A DNA stretch of 62,231 bases, taken from positions 1 through 62,231 of IMG/VR virus record IMGVR_UViG_3300010885_005470. The stretch is one strand, 5' to 3'. The translations under genes and the position numbers were made by a program. Shown here one piece after another: positions 17,830 to 26,769 of this stretch. Every line of letters starts with the position of its first letter. Position 1 is the first letter of the stretch. The notes beneath the pieces are model-generated. The model made no database searches. It was not told where the DNA came from and saw only the letters and a list, made by a program, of their open reading frames with translations. The DNA comes from a virus.

Positions 17830-20669
17830 TCTTCCGTAGGCTCTTCGGGTGTTATATTAAACTTTAGCTTGGCTTTCTCAACGCTAAACCCTAGTGCATT
17901 TACTTGAAAAGTATCTAGTTCAGAACCTTTAGCCATACCCTTTTTCTTAATCACTGCATTAGGGTCAAGAGCTTTTACGCCGTTAATAATTCCTGAATAG
18001 CCAATCTGTTTCTTAGTGCACCATAGGCGTAGCTCGTCAACAGCAATCCATAGCAAGCCAGTATCAGGCTCATAACGAGTCATCAAAGGACCATATGGAA
18101 TCTTCAATGGTGCTTTAGTCAAGCCAGTACGCTTGTCGTTTGCATCATCTACTACCAAAAGGTTGCGGTTATGTTCATTTAGGAACGCACCCAAACTAGC
18201 CAATGGGTCAGCCCCTCCAGACTTAACGCTTTCACGCAACTCGCTAAAGTATTTAACAGCCCATACCCAAATCTTATCAACATCAACATTAATAAGTCCA
18301 AGCTTGTTAGCAAGAATCCCAGCAGTAAATGCCATAGCTGCACCAGCAGAATAGAAGCGTTGTTTCTGACTTAGCTTAGCGTCTTTATCAAACCTTATCT
18401 GTGTTTCCTGCAATAGCTTTTTAACAGTATCTAAATTAGCAAGCATATGCTGAACTAAAACTGGTCCAATATGTCCGTAGTTATCCGTCAAGACGTGCTC
18501 AAATAACGCATCGCTTTCTTCTTTAGTCATAGAGGTATCTTGGGGGACTTCCATCTCTACAATACGCAACTGTTCTGATTCAGGTGTAGCCTTTAAGGTA
18601 GCCATCTTGTCGTGCATACTGGCATTACCTGAAAAGATAGCTGGCAACGCCCAACGAGTATTGTTCAGACGCATCTCATTAGAGTTAGCTTTCATGCGGT
18701 TATTAGACCGACCCTGTGATACCCCATAGGCAATGTTACTAACTGCTTCCTCAGACATTTCAGTTACTTCATCAGTGCAAATAGCAATGTTATTGAATAC
18801 ACCAAACTGGTGGAACTGTGACTTCAAAGTATCTTTTGCTATGAGCATCGTATCTGTAGGGTGACCCCAAATACTGTTAATCATCCGCTGTATAGAAGTT
18901 TTGCCAGTAGCTGATTCGTTTGACACTAAAGAAAAGATTAAACCCTTTTGATTAGTAAATTTAAGCAAGGGTGCGCCTAGTCCTACCATTAGCATAAAGG
19001 CTCTCATCTCTTGCCCTTCCCTACTGTATACATCCGCTACACGCTTCCACTCGTCCATACTGCCTTTAGGTTTGAACCAAGATACAAATGGTAGGGTTGT
19101 GTTAGATGGTGGTGAGTATTGAACTCCAGTAGCAGATATTTCTTTATCGGCAAGAATAAACTTGGTATCGTTATCGCACCAGCCAAACTGTGTACGCATC
19201 TTTTCAGTTGTTTCACGCTCTTGTAAATCTTTTGCAAATGTAGTTATATAGTTCATAATCTCTGCCATTTCTTTAGCATTACCAATAACCCCATGCGGAG
19301 CTACAGTATCTTTAAACCTATCAGTAACCATTAGTGATTGATTAGAACACGCAAACTCACGCACGCCATCCTTAGGCATATGCACTCGCATCCATACCAT
19401 ATCACCAAGCTCAGGGTCTTCCATCCGTTTAACAATATAAAAGTCATGCTTAAAGATTAGCTTATCTTTCTCTGCTTCTTCGCCATCATCATCAACGTAA
19501 CCCTGCTTATAAATGCCGCCGTTCTTACCCCTAAAGTATGGATAAGGTAATTCAGGAATCTTATAGACAACCTCAGTTTCAATCTCTGCGCTCTTTAAAA
19601 CTAATACGTTATCTTCTCCAGTAGCTTTAGCAATCTTTGAGTTAATAGAAATAGGGCTTGTAATCTTTCCTTTATGGATGCACCCATCACATTTTCCTGG
19701 GTTATTACGTTCAAGAGTTGTGCAATGATAAGGACCGCCAATGTCGTTAGCTTTATATTCAGTATCTTGTGGAGAATACTCAGGGTGCTTTTCAGACAGT
19801 TTATGTATAGCCATATCCCTATCTTCACAAAACTGTGCAATAGATAGTGCCCCACGCCATTGGTTGTAATCAATAGTAGGTTGATTTAAGTAGGCGTATT
19901 TAAGTTGAGCGCACTCTCCACTCTTCATAATATCGCTAAAGTTACTAACCTTATTACCCAATAATTTACGGGTAGTCTCATCCATAGGGCGGCGAGGTGC
20001 TTTGCTAAGGTCAAGTTCAATCTCAATCCCTTGCATTACCTTTGCACGAAAATCCTCGTACTCCATGGGTGGGAATTTCTTAAGCCATTCTACCTTTAAC
20101 GGGGGGTCAGACTTAAAGTTGTGTGTATCGGGTACACGCAATACCGCCGCAACATCAGTAATCTTCGTAGCATCTGCAATAATATTTAGACGCTTAAGTT
20201 GTGCTCTCCAGTATTCACAAGTCTTAACCCACTCTTCTTTCTCAATAGCATTTTCCATTACCCAATGTACATGAAGCCCATTACCTGAGCTAATGACGTT
20301 CGGTTTAGGTAACTTTAATTCTTTGCATAGACGAGCAACATCTACTAAAGCTTCTATTTGACTAAGGTATCCAGTACCAGCATCAGCATACGACTGACCA
20401 CAATCTAAGTCTAACCAAAAAGACTTCTGCCATCCTGCGTTAATTGCCTTCCTATTTTCATTTGTAATATATTTCGAGCACCCGAAATAAACATCTTTCT
20501 TATCATCTAGTAGTTGCTGAATACGCTCCTCAGCTTCTGCAATAGTCCTAGTAAAATATTGTTTCGGTGTGGTCTTTTTCTTGTATGTTCCTATGCAATA
20601 CCAGCCCAAACCTTCTTCGGGTAGTATCGTAGAGAGAAAATTATTCCACGAGGTCATTGACATCCTCAA
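17826..20669 (-). CDS. Primase-helicase fusion (AEP-like primase plus P-loop helicase)
   Basis: In this 947-residue protein, the N-terminal third has archaeo-eukaryotic primase signatures: 'FWLDLDCG' at 84-91 (Asp87/Asp89 as catalytic metal ligands) and 'SSGNGLHVHW' at 127-136. A zinc-type cluster follows (His315, Cys316, Cys327, Cys330). The C-terminal half has a Walker A 'NESATGKTS' at 584-592 and an acidic 'CTDEVTEM' Walker B-like site near 631-638, as in DUF927/SF3-type helicases. It should make primers and unwind DNA at the replication fork. Confidence 0.85.
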   Translation of the reverse strand: MRMSMTSWNNFLSTILPEEGLGWYCIGTYKKKTTPKQYFTRTIAEAEERIQQLLDDKKDVYFGCSKYITNENRKAINAGWQKSFWLDLDCGQSYADAGTGYLSQIEALVDVARLCKELKLPKPNVISSGNGLHVHWVMENAIEKEEWVKTCEYWRAQLKRLNIIADATKITDVAAVLRVPDTHNFKSDPPLKVEWLKKFPPMEYEDFRAKVMQGIEIELDLSKAPRRPMDETTRKLLGNKVSNFSDIMKSGECAQLKYAYLNQPTIDYNQWRGALSIAQFCEDRDMAIHKLSEKHPEYSPQDTEYKANDIGGPYHCTTLERNNPGKCDGCIHKGKITSPISINSKIAKATGEDNVLVLKSAEIETEVVYKIPELPYPYFRGKNGGIYKQGYVDDDGEEAEKDKLIFKHDFYIVKRMEDPELGDMVWMRVHMPKDGVREFACSNQSLMVTDRFKDTVAPHGVIGNAKEMAEIMNYITTFAKDLQERETTEKMRTQFGWCDNDTKFILADKEISATGVQYSPPSNTTLPFVSWFKPKGSMDEWKRVADVYSREGQEMRAFMLMVGLGAPLLKFTNQKGLIFSLVSNESATGKTSIQRMINSIWGHPTDTMLIAKDTLKSQFHQFGVFNNIAICTDEVTEMSEEAVSNIAYGVSQGRSNNRMKANSNEMRLNNTRWALPAIFSGNASMHDKMATLKATPESEQLRIVEMEVPQDTSMTKEESDALFEHVLTDNYGHIGPVLVQHMLANLDTVKKLLQETQIRFDKDAKLSQKQRFYSAGAAMAFTAGILANKLGLINVDVDKIWVWAVKYFSELRESVKSGGADPLASLGAFLNEHNRNLLVVDDANDKRTGLTKAPLKIPYGPLMTRYEPDTGLLWIAVDELRLWCTKKQIGYSGIINGVKALDPNAVIKKKGMAKGSELDTFQVNALGFSVEKAKLKFNITPEEPTEE

Positions 20670-20723
20670 ATTGCGCCGACAATAATCCTATCAAGGTGGA
20701 TGGCACCCACCCTAATAGTTGGC

Positions 20724-20885
20724 TTACGCCTTCTTTTTTAAATACTTATAAATCTTTGTTTCGTGAATCTTATTTGGCTGACTTTTACCTAAGAACCAAG
20801 CGTATATAGCAGTGCGAGATACACTAAAATAATTAGCTACTTCTATTACAGAAATATCTTTATCAATACATAGTTTACCTAGCAT
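20724..20885 (-). CDS. Short HTH DNA-binding protein (53 residues)
   Basis: The predicted product reads 'MLGKLCIDKDISVIEVANYF' then 'SVSRTAIYAWFLGK', a clear helix-turn-helix of the Cro/phage-regulator type, with a Lys-rich end. A 135-base gap separates it from the gene upstream and 54 bases separate it from the primase-helicase, the loosest spacing nearby, so it may control expression here. It is a candidate reader of local operators. The SD is weak (AGG 4 bases upstream). Confidence 0.7.
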   Translation of the reverse strand: MLGKLCIDKDISVIEVANYFSVSRTAIYAWFLGKSQPNKIHETKIYKYLKKKA

Positions 20886-21020
20886 TACACCTACTAGGTC
20901 TTAGTTGGCTTTGGCAACTGCCTTAGCAAATTTTAAAGAGTATCCAGTCATATTATTCTTATTAGGTGGGGCTAGCGGTCGTTTATTTCGCTATTCAAGC
21001 AATCATGCACCCCGTTACTA

Positions 21021-21899
21021 TTATGCCCAGTCGTCTAGGACAGCGTTAATATCTTTAGGCGTTTCCGCTTCAGCTTTCTTAGTACGCTTTACTGGTTCAG
21101 GTGTGTCTTCCTCCACCACAGCTGGTTCTACTTTAGCCACTGGCTTAGGGGCTGCGATAGCAACTGCGCTGTCAATAGCACCCGCTGTTAAGCCAATAGC
21201 TTGTTTAGCCTCAGGGGTCTTACCTTTAGCCAATGAGTTAGCAAACTCGTCTTCTTCCAAATAACGTACTGCTTTGAAAGTAAGTTTTGGTGTAGCGCTA
21301 CTTGTGTCAAAACGCATCTCTGTAACTACTGAAGTCACTGAAACATTGTTTGTACCTAATAGGCGTACATAGGCTTCAAGTGGTAACTTACCATCAACAC
21401 CCTTACCAAAAATAGACTGGGCTGGTAGTGTCAGTTGGAATACATCACCACGCTGGTCATTCTCTAATACAACCGCAAGGCGGCGGCTAAAACGACACGC
21501 ACGACCTTTACCACTTGGTGCTGACCCATCTACGTTCTGTGGGCAGTCTTTGCAACTAGAAGCTTGTGGTGCTGTGCTTTTAGCGTTTGGGGTGATACCA
21601 TTGTCAGAGAAGCAGTCAGGCATCTTAGCTCCTTGACCTTCGGCAAACGTAGCCTCATAGAAAGTACGAGAGTTATATTGAGCCGCACCTACGATAACTA
21701 CATTCATCGCACGCTCTTCGTTCTTGGCTACTTCTTTACCAGCTACTACCATACGGAATACAGAACCCTTAATAGAAATACGCTTAATGCTAGGACCTGC
21801 TTCAGGGGTATTGCCCATAAGAGCACGAGTTGTTTCATCTACACCGCCACGTAAGTGAGCTGGTAGGTTTCCATTTAATAAACTAAGTTCATTAGCCAT
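21021..21899 (-). CDS. Putative ssDNA-binding protein with Cys cluster
   Basis: The central region of this 292-residue protein has four Cys in 'PDC...SSCKDCPQ...RACRFSRR', a probable zinc site, within a beta-rich core ('GDVFQLTLPAQSIFGK'). The C-terminal 70 residues are Pro/Ala/Glu-rich and end in the acidic aromatic tail 'NAVLDDWA', reminiscent of SSB tails that recruit replication partners. It sits between helicase and primase genes. SSB function is inferred; another DNA-binding role is possible. Confidence 0.45.
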   Translation of the reverse strand: MANELSLLNGNLPAHLRGGVDETTRALMGNTPEAGPSIKRISIKGSVFRMVVAGKEVAKNEERAMNVVIVGAAQYNSRTFYEATFAEGQGAKMPDCFSDNGITPNAKSTAPQASSCKDCPQNVDGSAPSGKGRACRFSRRLAVVLENDQRGDVFQLTLPAQSIFGKGVDGKLPLEAYVRLLGTNNVSVTSVVTEMRFDTSSATPKLTFKAVRYLEEDEFANSLAKGKTPEAKQAIGLTAGAIDSAVAIAAPKPVAKVEPAVVEEDTPEPVKRTKKAEAETPKDINAVLDDWA

Positions 21900-22074
21900 T
21901 TGATACTACTCCTTGTGTGTTAGTTAATACATCAATATCTGCTTTTTTAAACCGCAGTTTTGTACCTACTTTAAAGTGAGGTAACTTCCCTTCCCTACAT
22001 AAAACATAAATCGTTTGGCGAGAGACACGTAGTATCTTCGCTACTTCATCAACTGTCAATGGCAAGTTCTCCAT
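21892..22074 (-). CDS. Excisionase-family HTH protein (HTH_17 type)
   Basis: This 60-residue protein carries 'LTVDEVAKILRVSRQTIYVLCREGKLPHFKVGTKLRFKKADID', the full MerR-like winged helix-turn-helix of the excisionase/DNA-binding family. It overlaps the next gene by eight bases. The family includes excisionases and transcription regulators; with no integrase in the window, a regulator is more likely. Confidence 0.8.
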   Translation of the reverse strand: MENLPLTVDEVAKILRVSRQTIYVLCREGKLPHFKVGTKLRFKKADIDVLTNTQGVVSNG

Positions 22075-22076
22075 TC

Positions 22077-22472
22077 TTACTTCCTCCTTACTGTAACTGT
22101 ATACTTATTATTAATATTTAACCCAATAGGCATCAGCGTTGGATTTTCATCCAAAAACTGCTTCATATTTGTTGGGCTAATACGACGTTGTAATACTTGT
22201 GGAATATCATGTTCTTTAATAAAAGCGTACATATTCTCCCAATCGGTTGTTTCGTATGAAGTCCTAACTGACCTAAACACAAGACCTGCTGATGTTTTAA
22301 TGCTATCAGCACCAATATTTTTACATAGCTTTAGTAATTCTTCGGCTACCATTTCCATCTGTTCTTCTATTGCTCTATCTTTTGCATCAAATTCTTTTTG
22401 CAACTCACTGCGCTTGTCACGCATTTTTATATACACGCTAGCTAGCTTATCAGCTTGCACTTGGTCAGTCAT
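22077..22472 (-). CDS. Hypothetical coiled-coil replication-region protein
   Basis: The 131 residues have an N-terminal half that is a charged coiled coil ('KMRDKRSELQKEFDAKDRAIEEQMEMVAEELL' region) and a C-terminal half that is beta-rich and ends 'NINNKYTVTVRRK'. The ATG at 22472 is chosen because AGAGG lies 8 bases upstream and it begins one base after the previous stop. I do not recognise the family; position suggests replication or recombination. Confidence 0.6.
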   Translation of the reverse strand: MTDQVQADKLASVYIKMRDKRSELQKEFDAKDRAIEEQMEMVAEELLKLCKNIGADSIKTSAGLVFRSVRTSYETTDWENMYAFIKEHDIPQVLQRRISPTNMKQFLDENPTLMPIGLNINNKYTVTVRRK

Positions 22473-22473
22473 T

Positions 22474-22842
22474 TTATTTCCTCTCTGCTCTTGCATACCA
22501 CTGTGTTATTAGGTCTTTTAGACTCTCTTTAGTATCTCCCCACTCTATCCAACCCTTATGTGGATTGAACAACTGCACCTTACTTACTTCCATGCCATCA
22601 TCGGTATTGCCTTCAATTAGCACTACTAAAAACCCCGACTTCTTAGCTAAGTTTTCTAAGAGGATTTCTTGACCACGACTAATACTTTCGTTAGGGCGTT
22701 TCCATTCCCCCACTAGGAACGAGCCTTTGCGCTCTAATACCATGTCTAGGTTAGATGGTAAAAATCTAGGATTACTTGGTATTACCCCAACAAGCTCAGC
22801 AAAGTCAATGTGCTTGGCATCAGGGTTACGCATTGCAGTCAT
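22474..22842 (-). CDS. PD-(D/E)XK-type nuclease, probable
   Basis: This 122-residue protein contains Asp33 in 'NLDMVL', then 'GEWKRP' with Glu46-x-Lys48, and 'SRGQ' with Gln58, matching the order of catalytic residues in small PD-(D/E)XK nucleases and Holliday-junction resolvase-like folds. It lies directly downstream of the SNF2-type helicase, a common pairing. Catalytic activity is inferred from these few residues. Confidence 0.55.
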   Translation of the reverse strand: MTAMRNPDAKHIDFAELVGVIPSNPRFLPSNLDMVLERKGSFLVGEWKRPNESISRGQEILLENLAKKSGFLVVLIEGNTDDGMEVSKVQLFNPHKGWIEWGDTKESLKDLITQWYARAERK

Positions 22843-22886
22843 TTAGTTTCCTCTTTTTTATAATTGTACATCAACTCTTAACAATG

Positions 22887-24440
22887 TCAACTAAGTAGGT
22901 CATTATACAACGCCATAATACTTCCTTGAATATCCTGCTTGTTTTGCAACGCATCATATAGTTTTTTCTCTACACTTGAGCCCTTTAACCTAATAACTGT
23001 ACAAGGGTTCTTTTGACCACTACGATGCACTCGAGCATTTGCCTGTGCATATGTTTCATAGGATGTTATCGGACCCCACCATACAATCGTGTTAGCCGCA
23101 TGAAGTGTTACGCCATGACTTGCCGCCTGTGGTTGGATGATAAGCACTCGAGGTTCAGGTGTAGTTTGGAACTTTTTAAATATTTCTGTACGTTTGTTTA
23201 CAGGAACACCTCCATGTATAACTTCTACTGAGTACCCGTCTTTCTCTAGGCTATCTCGTATAACTTCAATGGCGTGCCTAAAAGGTGCAAACACAAGTAC
23301 CTTATGGCTTGATTCATCAATAACTTCTTTTAAAACCCTTAATCTATTGCTAGCATCAAACTCCACAATCTCGCCAGTATCCGAATAGACTGCACCACTA
23401 GAAAGCTGAAGTAACTTATTTAGGTTAGCCGCCGCATTGATGGTGGTAATCTCCTCACCAGCCGCATGAACTAGCATCTGCTTGCGGAGCATATCGTAAT
23501 ACTTCTGTTGCTGTGAGGTTAGAGGGACTTCACGCGTTTGGTATGTAATCTCAGGTAAGTCAAGACATTGTTCTTTAGTAAATCGTATGGCAGGTTGTAA
23601 TACCTTATGAACAATATCTTCTGAGTTAGCTTTAGGTATCCACTTAAACATTGTAATCTTCTGCATTACTTGGTCTCGGAAATGAGAGTAAAACTTAGGC
23701 ACTCCTGATGGGTTAACTAGCTTAGCTATACCATAAGCATCCACAGGCGACTGAGCCGCTGGTGTACCAGTCATCATCCATAGCCAAGTATGTGGTTTAA
23801 TTAGCGAGTTAAATACTTTCCAGCGATTTGTAGTAGGGTTCTTATAGGCATTGGCTTCATCTACAATAATTAAATCAAAGTCTGCATTAGCGATTGTTTC
23901 AGAGACAATCTCAATACCATCAAAGTTAATGATAATAAATTCAGCGCCACTCTCAATAATCTTTTTTCGTTTATCCCTGTGTCCATAGGCGGTGTCTACT
24001 GTACGGTGAATAGCAAATGTAAACAAGTCTGCACGCCACGCCGCATCCATGATAGACAGGGGGCATACAATTAACACCCGCTTAATAACACCCAACTTCA
24101 TTAGGTAGTCAGCCGCCCATATAGCTGAAGCAGTCTTGCCAGTACCTTGTTCGTTAAACACAAAGGCTCGGCGATGTAAGGTAAGGAATGATGCGGTGGT
24201 TTTTTGGTGGTCAAATGGTTTGAACTGCCCAGGCCAAATATATTGCCCTTCGATGGGGGATGGCACATTACGTACCTTAAGATTTTTTAGGACTTGCATT
24301 TCTTCTAAGCCCCAATGCACTAGAACTTCATGGTAGTTCTCGCCCTCTGAACGGATTAACTTGCTCTTAGGAATGACTGACGTAATGCGGTCAGGGTCAC
24401 GCACCTTCAGCAATACTGCCTTGTTATTAACGATTTCCAT
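22887..24440 (-). CDS. SNF2-family DEAD-type helicase
   Basis: In this 517-residue protein, Walker A is 'GTGKTAS' at 99-105, Walker B 'VDEAN' at 193-197, motif III 'MMTGTPA' follows, and motif VI is 'ANARVHRSGQ'. These are diagnostic of SNF2-like superfamily 2 translocases. Phage members are thought to act in replication or recombination. The start at 24440 overlaps the previous stop (TGATG) and has AAAGGG 9 bases upstream; a start seven codons earlier is possible. Confidence 0.9.
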   Translation of the reverse strand: MEIVNNKAVLLKVRDPDRITSVIPKSKLIRSEGENYHEVLVHWGLEEMQVLKNLKVRNVPSPIEGQYIWPGQFKPFDHQKTTASFLTLHRRAFVFNEQGTGKTASAIWAADYLMKLGVIKRVLIVCPLSIMDAAWRADLFTFAIHRTVDTAYGHRDKRKKIIESGAEFIIINFDGIEIVSETIANADFDLIIVDEANAYKNPTTNRWKVFNSLIKPHTWLWMMTGTPAAQSPVDAYGIAKLVNPSGVPKFYSHFRDQVMQKITMFKWIPKANSEDIVHKVLQPAIRFTKEQCLDLPEITYQTREVPLTSQQQKYYDMLRKQMLVHAAGEEITTINAAANLNKLLQLSSGAVYSDTGEIVEFDASNRLRVLKEVIDESSHKVLVFAPFRHAIEVIRDSLEKDGYSVEVIHGGVPVNKRTEIFKKFQTTPEPRVLIIQPQAASHGVTLHAANTIVWWGPITSYETYAQANARVHRSGQKNPCTVIRLKGSSVEKKLYDALQNKQDIQGSIMALYNDLLS

Positions 24441-24751
24441 CAGAACAAACCCTTTTCCCAAGCCTTCATTAGATGCTTAATCGCCTTATGGTTTGTTTTT
24501 TCCCAGTTAGTAACACCTAGGGTAAATTGCATACGTTGTGTTTCCCCCGAAAGAGGTGGTAGTGTACTAAGTAGTCTTCTACGCTTCAAAAGTTCTACTG
24601 GCATATCTACCCATTCCCATACGACTGCCCTAAAATAAGTATTAGATTTATTTCTGTATGTTGGATGAAACCGACCCGCAGGGGTACTTAGCCCTACCTT
24701 TATAAACTTACCCTCGACAGCTAATACAGCCTCAAATTCTTCCCTAGTCAT
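24440..24751 (-). CDS. Hypothetical 103-residue protein
   Basis: A basic, aromatic protein with 'GRFHPTYRNKSNTYFRAVVWEWVDMP' type sequence. It overlaps the helicase start by one base, so the two are probably coupled, and it is the first gene after a 230-base gap. I do not recognise the family. Confidence 0.6.
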   Translation of the reverse strand: MTREEFEAVLAVEGKFIKVGLSTPAGRFHPTYRNKSNTYFRAVVWEWVDMPVELLKRRRLLSTLPPLSGETQRMQFTLGVTNWEKTNHKAIKHLMKAWEKGLF

Positions 24752-24981
24752 TTCTCTCTCCGATGCAAGTTAGCCTGAAAGCGGTCTCCGCTTCAAGCTT
24801 TTATAATTTATCTAGTCTTTCCCAGTGTCCGTTAGCTCATGCAGTTGAAAGGTTTTTAGCACGTGAGCACTAAATACAAAGACCGCTTACTAACTGATAT
24901 GGTTTACCATGAAAGGGGTCATCCCCCCGAGCCAGCTAGGTACTCATACCTTAACCTGTGACTCTTTCCAAACAACTAGAA
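24752..24981. other. 230-base non-coding gap with hairpins in a dense operon
   Basis: No gene longer than a few codons is visible, although the surrounding genes overlap. It contains the perfect inverted repeat AAGCGG-tct-CCGCTT (24780-24794) and, on the minus strand, GGGG-atga-CCCC followed by TTT near 24910-24925. It may be a structured 5' leader, processing site, weak terminator plus new promoter, or a small RNA. No tRNA fits. Confidence 0.4.
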
Positions 24982-25266
24982 TTACTTTTTCTTACGTTCT
25001 TTAGTGCTTACTTCAGATACTAAATTACTTTTTGAATCTCTTTTAAATGAACGATTGGTGCTAGCTTTCTCAATCTTGTAGCCGTCTTTAATTGAGCCGC
25101 CCTTGTCCATAGCTTTCTTGTGGGCTACATCCATACCATCACCCTTATGCACCTTACCTTCTTTAAGAAGCTTACGACGAATGCGATTGCGCTCTACTCG
25201 ATGCGCTACTTGCTCAGGGGTATCTTCGTATCTAATTGATGATGCGTAGTTTCGTTTAGTTGCCAT
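24982..25266 (-). CDS. Small HNH-like nuclease-family protein
   Basis: This 94-residue, very basic protein has 'RVERNRIRRKLLKEGKV' followed by 'DGMDVAHKKAMDKGG', then 'STNRSFKRDSKSN'. It matches a family of small phage proteins in which D-[VI]-x-H and a downstream Asn/Arg form a reduced HNH motif. Its activity is uncertain. It ends two bases before the 230-base gap region begins downstream of it in the transcript. Confidence 0.55.
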   Translation of the reverse strand: MATKRNYASSIRYEDTPEQVAHRVERNRIRRKLLKEGKVHKGDGMDVAHKKAMDKGGSIKDGYKIEKASTNRSFKRDSKSNLVSEVSTKERKKK

Positions 25267-25268
25267 AT

Positions 25269-25946
25269 TTAACCTCTTCCATTATGTGTGCAGGATAGCA
25301 CAGGGCAGTGTTTAGGGCAAGTGAAATTCCTTTTTGGATTCCATACCCCATTCTCAATGCACGCATCTAACTGATTTACAAGGGGTTTAAATTGTTCAAA
25401 ATAAGCCAATCTATGATGCGTTGTATATTCTTCTTTGATAAACTCTTTAGATACTACAAATAGCAAGCCAGCCTTGATAATTTTAATCTCAGGGTAGTGT
25501 GTAAATACACAAGCGGCTAGTAGCTTTAGCTGTTTAGTATCCGCATACTTTGCCGATTTGCCTGTCTTGTAATCAATAATGCGGGCTTCTTGGTTCTCTC
25601 GGTCTAGGATAATTAGGTCGGCAATACCCCGATACCATACGTTCTTATCAAAAAAATCACAGGGGGCTAACTTGCCACCATCTACAATCTTAACTGCAAG
25701 TTTGTTTTCACAAAGCTTTTCCCCTTTAATAAGATTTAGCTTATCCAAGAGTTCTTTAATATAAATGTATTTTTCGGGTAGGGGCTTACCATCCCTTATG
25801 TATTCTTCAGCCGCAAGGTGTAGGTCTTTACCATAGTTCATTGCTTCGGATTCAGGCTCTTTAATATCCTTAGCCACCCGTAGGTGGTAATATTTTTTAG
25901 GGCATTGCTCGAATAGGGTGATACTAGAGTAAGACCATGCAGTCAT
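25269..25946 (-). CDS. RecB/Cas4-like PD-(D/E)XK exonuclease
   Basis: The 225 residues start with 'WSYSSITLFEQCPKKYY' (Cys15), continue with 'GKDLHLAAEEYI', 'GIADLIIL' (catalytic Asp) and 'ARIIDYKTGKSAKY' (Asp-x-Lys), and end with three Cys in 'FTCPKHCPVLSC'. This is the layout of RecB-like nucleases with a four-Cys Fe-S cluster. It probably resects DNA ends in recombination or degrades host DNA. An ATGA overlap joins it to the microprotein upstream. Confidence 0.85.
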   Translation of the reverse strand: MTAWSYSSITLFEQCPKKYYHLRVAKDIKEPESEAMNYGKDLHLAAEEYIRDGKPLPEKYIYIKELLDKLNLIKGEKLCENKLAVKIVDGGKLAPCDFFDKNVWYRGIADLIILDRENQEARIIDYKTGKSAKYADTKQLKLLAACVFTHYPEIKIIKAGLLFVVSKEFIKEEYTTHHRLAYFEQFKPLVNQLDACIENGVWNPKRNFTCPKHCPVLSCTHNGRG

Positions 25947-26065
25947 GATTTGTTCCTGTGGTATGCGTCTTTTGGGTTAGCCAGCATAGATTTTAACAGG
26001 TCATCAATGGTGCTGAACCACTGAATTACTTTCATGCCATCATGCTGCATGATTGTAAAACTCAT
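25943..26065 (-). CDS. Microprotein (40 residues)
   Basis: The frame encodes 'MSFTIMQHDGMKVIQWFSTI' then 'DDLLKSMLANPKDAYHRNKS'. It is joined to both neighbours by 4-base ATGA overlaps, the strongest evidence that it is translated. No family recognised. Confidence 0.6.
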   Translation of the reverse strand: MSFTIMQHDGMKVIQWFSTIDDLLKSMLANPKDAYHRNKS

Positions 26066-26376
26066 TTCTTTTTCGCTTTCTTCTCAGCTTTTTCAGCTTT
26101 ATCTGCCGCTTCTCTAATACCTTTTAAAAACTCAGCACGATAGGCTAAGGCTTCAGGTGTAGCATAAGCATCTAATTGAAACTTCTTGCAGTAGGCATCC
26201 CATAACTTTTCACAGCGTAGGTCAAGGACACTAGCTATCCCAGCTAAATGATTCCATACTTCATCCTCGGTCATGGGAGCAGGGTGGTCTACAAAGCGCC
26301 AAATCAATAACTCTATGTCGTTTTTAACAGCCCATACACTACTAATTGCGTCTTCTAAATCTATCTTATCGTTCAT
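26062..26376 (-). CDS. Hypothetical helical protein
   Basis: This 104-residue protein is mostly helical and ends in a repeated Ala/Lys tail ('ADKAEKAEKKAKKK'). It overlaps the previous gene by 11 bases and the microprotein after it by four. Function unknown. Confidence 0.55.
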   Translation of the reverse strand: MNDKIDLEDAISSVWAVKNDIELLIWRFVDHPAPMTEDEVWNHLAGIASVLDLRCEKLWDAYCKKFQLDAYATPEALAYRAEFLKGIREAADKAEKAEKKAKKK

Positions 26377-26605
26377 TTTGTTCCTTTAACTGTTTATTAA
26401 ACTCATCAACTTCTTTCCACCAAGCGTCTGTGTACTTTGCTGGTTTTGGTTCTTGTAACTCCATTGCCTTGTTAAACTTCTCTTTCCAATACTCTATTTC
26501 AGCTTGTTGCTGACGAAGTACTGATTCAAGTTTTAAGAAAAACTTATGGTCGTCTGTTTCTCTCAAACACTCTCCAATTAAAGCAGTAAGTTCATTTGCG
26601 TTCAT
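26366..26605 (-). CDS. Hypothetical coiled-coil protein
   Basis: This 79-residue protein has heptad-like 'LESVLRQQQAEIEYWKEKFNKAMEL', then 'YTDAWWKEVDEFNKQLKEQ'. It is linked to its neighbours by overlaps of 4 and 11 bases. Function unknown. Confidence 0.55.
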   Translation of the reverse strand: MNANELTALIGECLRETDDHKFFLKLESVLRQQQAEIEYWKEKFNKAMELQEPKPAKYTDAWWKEVDEFNKQLKEQNER

Positions 26606-26769
26606 TTCTCTTCCTCTGTTGGTCTAGCTTCGTATTCCATGTAATGCTTTGAGCATAAAACTCCGTAAGCAATAGCTGGTTCACACTCCCTTGTTTCTGT
26701 ATCCCACTCGCAAAAGATTCCCCAGCCTTGGCTCTCTACTTTGCAACCACAAGTTAGTGTGAAGCTCAT
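26602..26769 (-). CDS. Cys-rich microprotein (55 residues)
   Basis: The product starts 'MSFTLTCGCKVESQGWGIFC' and has five Cys (7, 9, 20, 29, 39) plus His41, so zinc binding is likely. Both ends show ATGA overlaps. No family recognised. Confidence 0.6.
   Translation of the reverse strand: MSFTLTCGCKVESQGWGIFCEWDTETRECEPAIAYGVLCSKHYMEYEARPTEEEK

Noticed and set aside
20905-21264. Rightward reading frame opposite the SSB-like gene
   Set aside because: It is a shadow of the Ala/Lys-rich tail of the leftward gene, with no SD or partner.
21892-22074. Excisionase as sign of a temperate phage
   Set aside because: No integrase or attachment site was seen; the fold is equally used by regulators.
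24830-24900. tRNA-like stretch (GTCCGTTAGCTCA)
   Set aside because: No acceptor stem pairing and no TTC-arm sequence could be found.
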